This document shows, piece by piece, positions 9,175 through 16,741 of a stretch of 64,000 nucleotides of DNA. Origin of the DNA: Dyadobacter sp. CECT 9275 (GTDB lineage Bacteria > Bacteroidota > Bacteroidia > Cytophagales > Spirosomataceae); NCBI RefSeq assembly GCF_907164905.1, contig NZ_CAJRAF010000002.1, positions 620,001 through 684,000 on the forward strand. Reading direction: 5' to 3'. The notes under the pieces are model-generated. The model saw only the letters and a list, made by a program, of their open reading frames with translations, made no database searches and had not been told where the DNA came from. Every line of letters begins with the position of its first letter. The first letter of the stretch is position 1. The position numbers and the translations under genes are program-made.

Positions 9175-9388
9175 TCATGCATTAGTATAAAACCAGGAGG
9201 CAACGCGATAGGAAAGCAGACAGATTGTAAGCGCAGCCTTCCATTTGGCACGGAGCTTCAGTAGCGCTTTCTGAATCCACCCGGAATTTCATTCTATACC
9301 GCAGCATTGCCTTATAATACTGTTGGGCAATAACACCGAAAGCTTCCCTGTATGACAGCCAAAGCCGCGTTTCATCCTTCTGCCTCAT
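9175..9388 (-). pseudogene. Internally deleted ECF sigma factor remnant
   Basis: The first 35 or so codons read like the start of an ECF sigma factor region 2 (DETRLWLSYREAFGVIAQQY, then YKAMLRYRMKF). After about 9262 the in-frame sequence loses sense, while a shifted frame gives QKALLKLRAKWKAALTICLL and SYRVASWFYTNA followed by a TGA at 9177-9175. That resembles the helix after region 4 and the hydrophobic tail seen in some Bacteroidota ECF factors. The simplest reading is a gene that lost its centre and its frame. The open frame alone (9388-9182, 68 codons) would encode only the N-terminal stub. Confidence 0.65.
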
Positions 9389-9511
9389 ATTCTTAATATA
9401 GATCTGTTCTCAACAAGGCATAAAAAAACATCTCTCACCGTACCAGTGAAAATAATTATAAGTATTTCACAATTTGAAATTCCGAACGGATCAATTCAGC
9501 CAGCACGCTAA

Positions 9512-9550
9512 AGCAGAACAGGGCAGCCTTTCGGGCCACCCTGTTCTGCT
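9512..9550 (-). terminator. Hairpin terminator after the SusCD operon
   Basis: A perfect 12-base inverted repeat (9512-9523 with 9539-9550) with a 15-base GC-rich loop begins 18 bases after the SusD stop codon. On the - strand the stem is followed by only a short T run (TTTAGC), so it is a stem-strong, U-poor terminator. Confidence 0.75.
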
Positions 9551-9568
9551 AAAAGTCAACAAGGATTT

Positions 9569-11050
9569 TCAATGGTATCCCGCATTCTGCTTTAAAGATC
9601 CGTTGCTGTTGTCAATTTCCTGCTGCGGAAAAGGAAGCAACCGGTGCGTGGCCGGCACAAATGTGCGTTTTGGTTTATAGGTACCTTCGGCTGGCAGATT
9701 GTTGTATACCTCTGCGGCCAGTCCCCACCTTACCAGGTCAAAATGACGCCCGCCTCCTTCAAAGGCAAGTTCCATTTTTCGTTCATACATCAGGTCGTTA
9801 AATGTTGGAGCGTTAATAGCTGCCAGTCCGGCGCGGGAACGCACCAGGTTCAATGAAGCGGCTGCGGCTGCAACGCCAACCGTTCTTTTGTCGGGGCCGC
9901 CGCCATTGAGGTTCATCATCGCTTCTGCATGAATTAACAGAACATCCGCATAGCGTAATGCCGGAATACTCAACCCCGGTGACCAAGAGGTGTAAGCAGC
10001 GGCATAGGGCTGCATGTACTTGATACATACCACCGCCGACTGGTTGTTAGGCGCTTTGAGCAGATCTGTAGAACCGTTATAGGTGACCTTATCTACATCC
10101 CGTTTGGCTACCGTAGCGGCTTTGCGTTTATCAAGAGGCTGATAGGAATCGTAAAAGCTGTTGGTAGCACTTACCAGCCGCCAGCCCGCACCCAGTTCTT
10201 CCTCGTGGGTACCGCCCCAAACGTTATTGGGAAGGTACAAAATGCTGGTAATCGGATATTCTCCCAGCCTTGCCCCAAGTACCCACAGGTTTTCACTCTC
10301 GTTGTCGTGTTCCAGTGTGAAGAGGTCCGAATAAACAGGATACAAAACATGTTTGCCCGAATTAATCACCTGCTCGGCAGCGTTCTTACATTCTGTCCAT
10401 TTTTTTTCATAGGCATATACCTTGGCCAGTAAGCCCCAGGCGGCACCAAGGCCGGGCCGCCCTTCTTCATGTTCGTAGGCAAGCTGGCTCGTAGCCTGGA
10501 CAAGACTGGCTTCTATAGCTGCCCAAATCTGTTCTTCGGTGGCACGGACCAGAGACGATTCTACATTATTAGGATCATACAATGGTACTCCTCCGTAACG
10601 CACCACTTCATTAAAATAAGCGAACGCCAGCAGAAAATTGGCTTCACCCAGAATCCTTTTCTTCTGTGCCTCGTCCATACTGATTCCAGGCACATGAGCC
10701 AGTACATCATTGGCCCGTTTGATTACCTTGTAATAAGACTTGTAACTATTGAGGCTCAGGTCATTTTCGGTATTCTGTACCGCCCTGAACTCGCTCATTG
10801 CAATAAAATCCGAATAATTATCATTCATATAACCAATGTCACTGAATGCTTCCATACCACACCATTCTTCTCCGCCCAGCGCCTCTTCATCCTGCAAAGG
10901 TGTATAAACCCCGGCCAGCGCCGACTCCGCCTGAGCTGCCGTTTTCCAGAAAACCGCATCTGTGAATTCGTGCGGGTCTTTATCAAGAAAACCCTCTGAG
11001 CAAGAACCCAGCAAAGTAACTACTGAAAGGATGATTATATATTTTTTCAT
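9569..11050 (-). CDS. SusD/RagB family outer membrane lipoprotein
   Basis: A 493-residue surface lipoprotein. Its signal peptide ends in LLGSC with Cys17 as the lipid anchor, followed by the SusD start SEGFLDKDPHEFTDAVFW. The protein shows the SusD/RagB features: an N-terminal TPR-like region with YKVIKRANDVLAHVPG, the ALRYADVLLIHAEAMMNLNG helix, and the C-terminal RKMELAFEGGGRHFDLVRWG motif. It lies 12 bases behind the SusC gene and completes the SusCD pair controlled by the ECF/FecR genes upstream. Neighbouring pectin enzymes suggest, but do not prove, a pectic oligosaccharide ligand. Confidence 0.96.
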   Translation of the reverse strand: MKKYIIILSVVTLLGSCSEGFLDKDPHEFTDAVFWKTAAQAESALAGVYTPLQDEEALGGEEWCGMEAFSDIGYMNDNYSDFIAMSEFRAVQNTENDLSLNSYKSYYKVIKRANDVLAHVPGISMDEAQKKRILGEANFLLAFAYFNEVVRYGGVPLYDPNNVESSLVRATEEQIWAAIEASLVQATSQLAYEHEEGRPGLGAAWGLLAKVYAYEKKWTECKNAAEQVINSGKHVLYPVYSDLFTLEHDNESENLWVLGARLGEYPITSILYLPNNVWGGTHEEELGAGWRLVSATNSFYDSYQPLDKRKAATVAKRDVDKVTYNGSTDLLKAPNNQSAVVCIKYMQPYAAAYTSWSPGLSIPALRYADVLLIHAEAMMNLNGGGPDKRTVGVAAAAASLNLVRSRAGLAAINAPTFNDLMYERKMELAFEGGGRHFDLVRWGLAAEVYNNLPAEGTYKPKRTFVPATHRLLPFPQQEIDNSNGSLKQNAGYH

Positions 11051-11062
11051 AGGTATGTCTGA

Positions 11063-14000
11063 TTAAAAATTAAAGTTTAAACCTAAAATATAGGCTTTTG
11101 CCTGCGGGTAAGTTCCCCTGTCTACACCATACATATTGCTCGAATTATCCACATCAGCTCCAATTTCAGGATCGAAACCGGTATATTTTGTCAGTGTGAT
11201 CAGGTTCTGGAAGGTGGTAAATACCCTGAGCTTACTGATTCCCGTTTTCTTCAGTTTGCCCCCAAAGGTATAACCCAGCGTGAGGTACTTCATCCTGAAA
11301 AAGCTGCCATCTTCTACGTAAAGTGTACTATAGGTTTTGTTGCTGTTCAGGTCCTTGATGGTGACCCGCGGTACAGAGTTACTTGGAGACTCAGGCGTCC
11401 AGCGATCCAGTATTTCCGGGCTGTTGTTGTAGGTACTTCCCTGCATAAACGTTCCGCCCAGTTTTAAACCATTGAATATTTTGTTACCCTGGCTACCAGA
11501 CCAAAGCATGCTCAGGTCGAATCCTCCGTAGTTGGCCGCCACATTTAACGAATAGGTAAGCAGGGGAAAACTATTACCCGCATTGATCCGGTCCTTCGCG
11601 CTGATCACCCCATCTCCGTTTACATCCTGAAACTTCACGTCACCAGCTACGGCCAGGGGCTGAATCAGGTTTCCTTCCCCGTTTTTGTAATTATTCACTT
11701 CGCTCTGAGACTGAAAAATACCGAGGGCATTCAGGACGTAAAAATGCCCGATAGGCTCTCCTTCAGCAATCCGCCCAACCTGAGTATTTTTATAATCCGA
11801 AGTAAATATTTCCTTGGCTCCGGATACACCCAGCGTCACAAGCTTGTTTTTGACATGCGCCACATTACCGGTTATTTCGTATCCGAGCTTGCTGCCGGGT
11901 TCGCTCCGGTAGGTCAGGCTGAACTCATATCCTTTGTTGGATACCTCTCCGGCATTGCGGTAAGGCGCTTCCCCCACTCCATAAGAGGATACCAGAGGCA
12001 CACGCACCAAGATGTCGGTTGTCTTTTTATCGTAATAGTCGGCTGTGAACAAAAGCCGGCTGTTCATTAATTCCAGGTCAATTCCTATGTCTGTCTGCGT
12101 GGTTTTCTCCCATTGAATGGTTGTATTTGCCATGCGGTTCTGGGCCACCGCCGTAAACGCAGAGCCGTTAAGTGTTGGTGAGCCAACGGTACTTACCGTG
12201 CTATAGAACTGATAATTAGGAATCTTGTCATTTCCCAGCTGTCCCCAGCTGGCCCTGATCTTCAGGTCGGAAACCACTTTTTTCAGAGGATCAAAAAATT
12301 TCTCACCCGAAATACGCCAGCCACCGGATACCGAGGGGAACACGCCCCAACGCTTGTCAGGAGCGAATTTGGACGAGCCGTCTCGCCGGATGTTGGCCGC
12401 CAGCAGATACTTGTCTGCAAACTCATAACTCACTCGGGCGAAATATCCCTGCAGAGAATAGTCCTCCGCCGAGCCGGTGGGATGGTTCGGGAAAGTACCC
12501 GCATTATTAAAATAGCGAAGAACCGGATCCTGGTTACTGAAGTTTTTAGCAGTTCCTGTTTCGGTTCTTTCAGTGATACCTTCTTCCGCCGACATACCGA
12601 TAAGCCCGGCGATGTGATGTTCACCAATCGTTTTGTCCACGCTCAGTACGTTGTTCCATATCCAGGAGCTGTTGGTAATGTAGGTTTCCGACAAACTGTT
12701 TTCGGTAAGCCCTCTCCCGCCGCCCAAAGCAATGGCGGTAAAATTTTTGTTTTTACCAAAACCCCAGTTATAAGCCAGATCCGATTTAATGGTAAACATA
12801 TTCAAAAACTTGTACTCCAGATAAGCATTACCTCCGATTGTGGTACCCTTGTTTACGTTATCGCGGCTGTTCAGCGAGGCAACGGGATTAGGAAAATCAC
12901 CCGAAGGAGAACCGTAAATCTGGTTGGCTTTGTCTTCCCATACAGGCGTATTCCGCATATTGAACAAAGCCGAACTCAATACACCATTGTAAGCACCTCT
13001 CAGATCCGCCGCTTTCTGTTTAGAGATAACCATTGAAATATTTTCACCGAAAGTCAGGTTTTTGGCTATCTCGTGCTGGCTGTTGAAACGGACATTGTAA
13101 CGCTGGTTGCTGGTATTCATGACAATACCATTGTTGTCCAGATAACCCAAACTGAACGAGTAGTTGGATTTGCCCGAACCTCCTCTGATGGCCAGGTCAT
13201 GTGTGGAGATATAAGCCGGCCTGAATACCTCCTTAAACCAGTCGGTCCTCGTTACGGCGTTGTCAGGATTGGTATAATAATCCCATATCGTTTCTGATGT
13301 AGGAGTTCCGTCATTTCTTAAAGCTTCCGTATGGATGGTATTTCTCTCCGCAGCGGTGAGTGACTCCGGCATCTTCCAGGCTTGCTGCAAACCCTGGCTG
13401 GTATTATAACTTACCGTTGTTTTCTGATCGCGCTTACCTTTCTTGGTAGTTACGATCACCACACCATTTGCACCCCTGGATCCATAAATAGCCGCCGATG
13501 CTGCATCTTTCAGTATAGAAATACTTTCGATATCCGCTGGGTTAAGGCCTCCGATCGAGGAGATGATCCCGTCCACCACGTAAAGCGGGCTGTTATCATT
13601 GATAGAACCTGCTCCTCTGATCCTGATCTCTACCCCGGAACCCGGCTCTCCGGAATTCTGGATAACCGTTACCCCGGAGGCGCGGCCTTGCAGGGCATGA
13701 GAAACCGACTGATTGAAGCCCTGATTGACTTTTTCAGCAGAAATGGTTGAAATGGAACCTGTGACATCCACCTTTTTTTGTGTGCCAAAACCTATGACCA
13801 CAATTTCCTCCAGAGACTGCTTGTTTTCCGCCATCACCACATTCAGCTCCGACCGGCTGCCTACCTCCACTTCCTGCGTTGAATAACCGATGTAAGAGAA
13901 TACCAATGTGCCCGTACCACTGGGAATAGCCAACTCAAATTGCCCCTCGCTGTTGGTGGTGGTACCTCTGCTGGTACCTTTAAGTACAATACTCACTCCC

Positions 14001-14509
14001 GGCAGTATTTCATTCGTGGAAGTTTTCACTGTCCCTTTCACCGTAAATTCAGCCGCCGCCGGTATGAGCTGCATTTCACGCGGCGTAGTGACACTACTCG
14101 TTTCCTTTGCTTTGATCTGCGGGCTTAGCAATATCTGCCGACCGTTAATACGGTAGCCGATGTTGGTGTGTTGAAAAAGCTGCGCGAGCGCCTCGTCAAT
14201 GGTCACCTTATTCAGATTAACACTTACTCGGGTTTTGGTATTCACCTGGTGGTGATCATAGAAAAAACGGTATTCCGTTTGTTTTTCGACTTCCCTGAGC
14301 GCATCCTGAAGAAAGATGCCCTCCTTGATGAGAAAAATCCGTTTGGGTTCGCTACCCGAAACGGCTCCCTGCACCAACTGGGAAACAAAGGCAAGTGAAA
14401 GGAATAAAAATGTAGCCATGATCTTGGATGAAAGCGGCGTCAGGCAAGAAAAAACCTTATTGACAGGCCACGATGAATTATTCTCGATAAGGTATCGGGT
14501 TCTTTTCAT
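11063..14509 (-). CDS. SusC/RagA TonB-dependent receptor with N-terminal STN signalling domain
   Basis: A 1148-residue outer membrane receptor. In order: signal peptide (about residues 31-50); STN domain (about 55-130, with LQDALREVEKQTEYRFFYDH and TIDEALAQLFQHTNIGYRIN); carboxypeptidase-regulatory-like beta-sandwich (about 155-230, with LPGVSIVLKGTSRGTTTNSEG); the EIVVIGFGTQ segment; plug domain with GRASGVTVIQNSGEPGSG and AAIYGSRGANGVVIVTTKKG; then the long barrel ending KAYILGLNFNF. In FecA-like transducers the STN domain contacts the periplasmic part of a FecR protein, and a FecR and an ECF sigma gene lie directly upstream. A hairpin separates it from FecR, so its level may be set independently. 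Confidence 0.97.
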   Translation of the reverse strand: MKRTRYLIENNSSWPVNKVFSCLTPLSSKIMATFLFLSLAFVSQLVQGAVSGSEPKRIFLIKEGIFLQDALREVEKQTEYRFFYDHHQVNTKTRVSVNLNKVTIDEALAQLFQHTNIGYRINGRQILLSPQIKAKETSSVTTPREMQLIPAAAEFTVKGTVKTSTNEILPGVSIVLKGTSRGTTTNSEGQFELAIPSGTGTLVFSYIGYSTQEVEVGSRSELNVVMAENKQSLEEIVVIGFGTQKKVDVTGSISTISAEKVNQGFNQSVSHALQGRASGVTVIQNSGEPGSGVEIRIRGAGSINDNSPLYVVDGIISSIGGLNPADIESISILKDAASAAIYGSRGANGVVIVTTKKGKRDQKTTVSYNTSQGLQQAWKMPESLTAAERNTIHTEALRNDGTPTSETIWDYYTNPDNAVTRTDWFKEVFRPAYISTHDLAIRGGSGKSNYSFSLGYLDNNGIVMNTSNQRYNVRFNSQHEIAKNLTFGENISMVISKQKAADLRGAYNGVLSSALFNMRNTPVWEDKANQIYGSPSGDFPNPVASLNSRDNVNKGTTIGGNAYLEYKFLNMFTIKSDLAYNWGFGKNKNFTAIALGGGRGLTENSLSETYITNSSWIWNNVLSVDKTIGEHHIAGLIGMSAEEGITERTETGTAKNFSNQDPVLRYFNNAGTFPNHPTGSAEDYSLQGYFARVSYEFADKYLLAANIRRDGSSKFAPDKRWGVFPSVSGGWRISGEKFFDPLKKVVSDLKIRASWGQLGNDKIPNYQFYSTVSTVGSPTLNGSAFTAVAQNRMANTTIQWEKTTQTDIGIDLELMNSRLLFTADYYDKKTTDILVRVPLVSSYGVGEAPYRNAGEVSNKGYEFSLTYRSEPGSKLGYEITGNVAHVKNKLVTLGVSGAKEIFTSDYKNTQVGRIAEGEPIGHFYVLNALGIFQSQSEVNNYKNGEGNLIQPLAVAGDVKFQDVNGDGVISAKDRINAGNSFPLLTYSLNVAANYGGFDLSMLWSGSQGNKIFNGLKLGGTFMQGSTYNNSPEILDRWTPESPSNSVPRVTIKDLNSNKTYSTLYVEDGSFFRMKYLTLGYTFGGKLKKTGISKLRVFTTFQNLITLTKYTGFDPEIGADVDNSSNMYGVDRGTYPQAKAYILGLNFNF

Positions 14510-14571
14510 ATTTTTGTTTGTTTTTAATGAAACACTTTTGAACTGTAACCTTCACTCCCGAGGGTTACAAG

Positions 14572-14602
14572 GCGCCGGTCGTGTGGGTAGCACGATCGGC
14601 GC
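14572..14602 (-). terminator. Hairpin between FecR and SusC genes
   Basis: Arms 14572-14583 and 14591-14602 pair over 12 positions with one mismatch around a 7-base loop, in the 149-base gap between the FecR stop and the SusC start. No T run follows, so it may be a partial terminator or attenuator that separates the regulatory genes from the strongly expressed SusCD pair. Confidence 0.55.
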
Positions 14603-14658
14603 TTACTATACTTTCAGAAGCCTTACATACGCCTGTCAGGTTAAAATTAGCAAATTAC

Positions 14659-15678
14659 TTATTTACAAATGGTGCCTTCGATAAACAGCTCCCTGCCATA
14701 TATGGAGTAGCTGATACCGTAACTTATTTTCAATAAATTCAATATTTCGGTCAGGCTTTCCTTTTCCAGATCAGCGGTTACGGAGCATCTCAGAAGGGAA
14801 CGGTTATGTATATAAATCCTGACGCCAAACTTTTGCTCCATGTGAGCCAAAAGGTCTTCAAAAGGTTTTTCGTCAAAAACCATGGATACTCCAGGCTTGG
14901 GTATCTCTTTCTTATCTATTGCCTTTTCGGAGGACAAATTGCTTACCTTTAGCAGCCCGCTCCCTTTGGAGTAAACAGCCCTTTGGTTGGGTAACAGGGT
15001 TACAGGGCCAGTGGTGTTATCCTTTTGATCTATTCGTACGCTTCCTTTGAAAAGCGTGGTTTCCACCTCCTGATCCTGGCTATTGGAGCGAACATTAAAT
15101 ATGGTTCCCAGCACTTTGATATGCAGGAAACTGGTGTGTACTATAAATGGTCTTGACGGATGATGCGCAATATCAAAGAAGCCTTCACCTTCCAAAAACA
15201 GCTCCCTAGCAGGCCCTGTACGCATTTTACGGTTATAGCGGATACGGCTCCCTGCTTTCAGCCACACCACCGAGCTGTCTGGCAATACCAGCCGGGTAAT
15301 TTCGTCGGCTTTTGTCGAAACGGTTATTGCTCCTGACAGGAATGGATTTTTATAAAAAGTGATACCTCCGATCAGCAAGATCACCACGCAAGCCGCCAGA
15401 AACTGCTTCCACCATTTCCTGACAGGATGAAGCGGACGAACTACCAACATTTCCCCTTCCGGGTCTGCCGATGACTGGGCCAACTGTGCATCTATCCCTG
15501 TCCTGATCGAGAACTTTATTAATTCTTCCTCAGCAAGATCATTAAAAAGCGCTTTTTCAGTTTCAGATTCCAGATGATCAAAGGATGCATACCAGTCATC
15601 AAGCTCCTGTAATTCCAAAGAACTGCAGGTCCCCTCACGTCTTTTCCTTAATAATTCGAGAATCCTTTCCGAAAGCAT
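14659..15678 (-). CDS. FecR family anti-sigma factor
   Basis: A 339-residue single-pass inner membrane protein. Residues 1-88 are cytoplasmic and would hold the ECF factor. One transmembrane helix lies at about 91-109 (KQFLAACVVILLIGGITF). The FecR periplasmic domain follows with LVLPDSSVVWLKAGSRIRYN, RELFLEGEGFFDIAHHPSRP and IKVLGTIFNVRSN. The C-terminal FecR/DUF4974 domain (about 265-335) contains VFDEKPFEDLLAHMEQKFGV. It lies 65 bases behind the ECF sigma gene, and the STN-bearing SusC follows it. The family both restrains and activates its sigma factor in response to the receptor. Confidence 0.96.
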   Translation of the reverse strand: MLSERILELLRKRREGTCSSLELQELDDWYASFDHLESETEKALFNDLAEEELIKFSIRTGIDAQLAQSSADPEGEMLVVRPLHPVRKWWKQFLAACVVILLIGGITFYKNPFLSGAITVSTKADEITRLVLPDSSVVWLKAGSRIRYNRKMRTGPARELFLEGEGFFDIAHHPSRPFIVHTSFLHIKVLGTIFNVRSNSQDQEVETTLFKGSVRIDQKDNTTGPVTLLPNQRAVYSKGSGLLKVSNLSSEKAIDKKEIPKPGVSMVFDEKPFEDLLAHMEQKFGVRIYIHNRSLLRCSVTADLEKESLTEILNLLKISYGISYSIYGRELFIEGTICK

Positions 15679-15743
15679 TTAATTCCGTTTGCTCACATGA
15701 CAAACACCAGGCCCGGATGTACTATACCGTCGTGCAATTTTTT

Positions 15744-16307
15744 TTAAAGCTGGTAATAGGCTATCCTTTCCCTGATTCTTTTTAATGCTGTACTGATCTG
15801 ATTACGAACCGTCTGATGCGATAAATTCAACATCCCCGCAATTTCCACCCCCGACAGGTTCTCATCCCGGCTCAGCATATAAATCTTACGCATCTGATCT
15901 GGCATGCCCGCTATTTCTGCCTCAATAATCACATTGAGTTCCTCTTCTTCCAGTCCCCCGCCAAAGTTAGGCTGAACGGAAGATACTTCTTTAAGATACT
16001 GAATATAATGCTTATCCCGGATCTGGCGGGCGTGGAGCTGATTGTAAACTTTATTCCTGACCGCCGTGAAAAGATAAGCCTGAATAGAAAGGGGTGTAAC
16101 AATATCTCCCTTTTTAGCCCAGAGATTCACAAATACTTCCTGAACACAGTCCTGAGCTTCCTGGTCACTCTTCAGGCGGACGTAGGCAATGGCGTAGAGC
16201 TTTTTCCAGTAACGTTCAAACAATAGATCAAATGCTGCCAAACTGTCCCCGGTCCCCAGTTGCCTGAAGAGATCATGATCCGTGGATGCATTTGAAAGGG
16301 CTGTCAT
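15744..16307 (-). CDS. ECF-type RNA polymerase sigma factor
   Basis: A 187-residue group IV sigma factor with region 2 at about residues 25-95 (AFDLLFERYWKKLYAIAYVR, then DQEAQDCVQEVFVNLW) and region 4 at about 125-182 (MPDQMRKIYMLSRDENLSGV and NLSHQTVRNQISTALKRIRE). It is the first gene of the ECF-FecR-SusC-SusD series and is expected to direct transcription of the SusCD operon when the FecR protein is signalled by the receptor. A promoter-like TATTTTTG lies 28 bases upstream of its start. Confidence 0.96.
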   Translation of the reverse strand: MTALSNASTDHDLFRQLGTGDSLAAFDLLFERYWKKLYAIAYVRLKSDQEAQDCVQEVFVNLWAKKGDIVTPLSIQAYLFTAVRNKVYNQLHARQIRDKHYIQYLKEVSSVQPNFGGGLEEEELNVIIEAEIAGMPDQMRKIYMLSRDENLSGVEIAGMLNLSHQTVRNQISTALKRIRERIAYYQL

Positions 16308-16741
16308 AGCTTAAGACTATCTCGTTCGCAATTCACAAAAATAGAATTATTTAAAAAAATTTAATAATTAAAAAATTATGAATCCACCCAATGCCAACGC
16401 ATCCATCTGGACGAAACAAGGAATGATCGGTTCCAGACACGGTTCAATATTTCATCTTCCGGCTTTCACGTCAGGCAGCAGCCGTTTTAAATCAGCCATT
16501 TATGCCGACATGCCCTAACAAGATACCTGATGCCGGGTATTGCTTGCATGCTAATAAAATTTAAAAAAATGCTGAATTAAAAGTCACATCCCAGCAATTA
16601 CCCGGGGATACCTCCACAGAGTACCAACTATTGTATAAATAAGTCATCATTTTACGTAGTACTTATTACAAATTTATTTTACTTTAATCCCGAATACACA
16701 GCTATTGTAAATCCAGACAGAACTCCTCTATCATTCGTTTT
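16308..16741. other. Intergenic region between divergent regulators
   Basis: 434 AT-rich bases between the ECF sigma gene (- strand) and the TPR histidine kinase gene (+ strand). Apart from the promoter-like box at 16336-16343 I see no coding frame, repeat or RNA. It must hold the promoters of both divergent genes. Confidence 0.6.
16336..16343 (-). promoter_or_regulatory. Bacteroidota-type -7 box for the ECF sigma gene
   Basis: TATTTTTG on the - strand matches the Bacteroidota -7 consensus TAnnTTTG, 28 bases before the ECF sigma start. No clear -33 TTG partner is visible at the usual distance, so this is a weak call. Confidence 0.35.
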
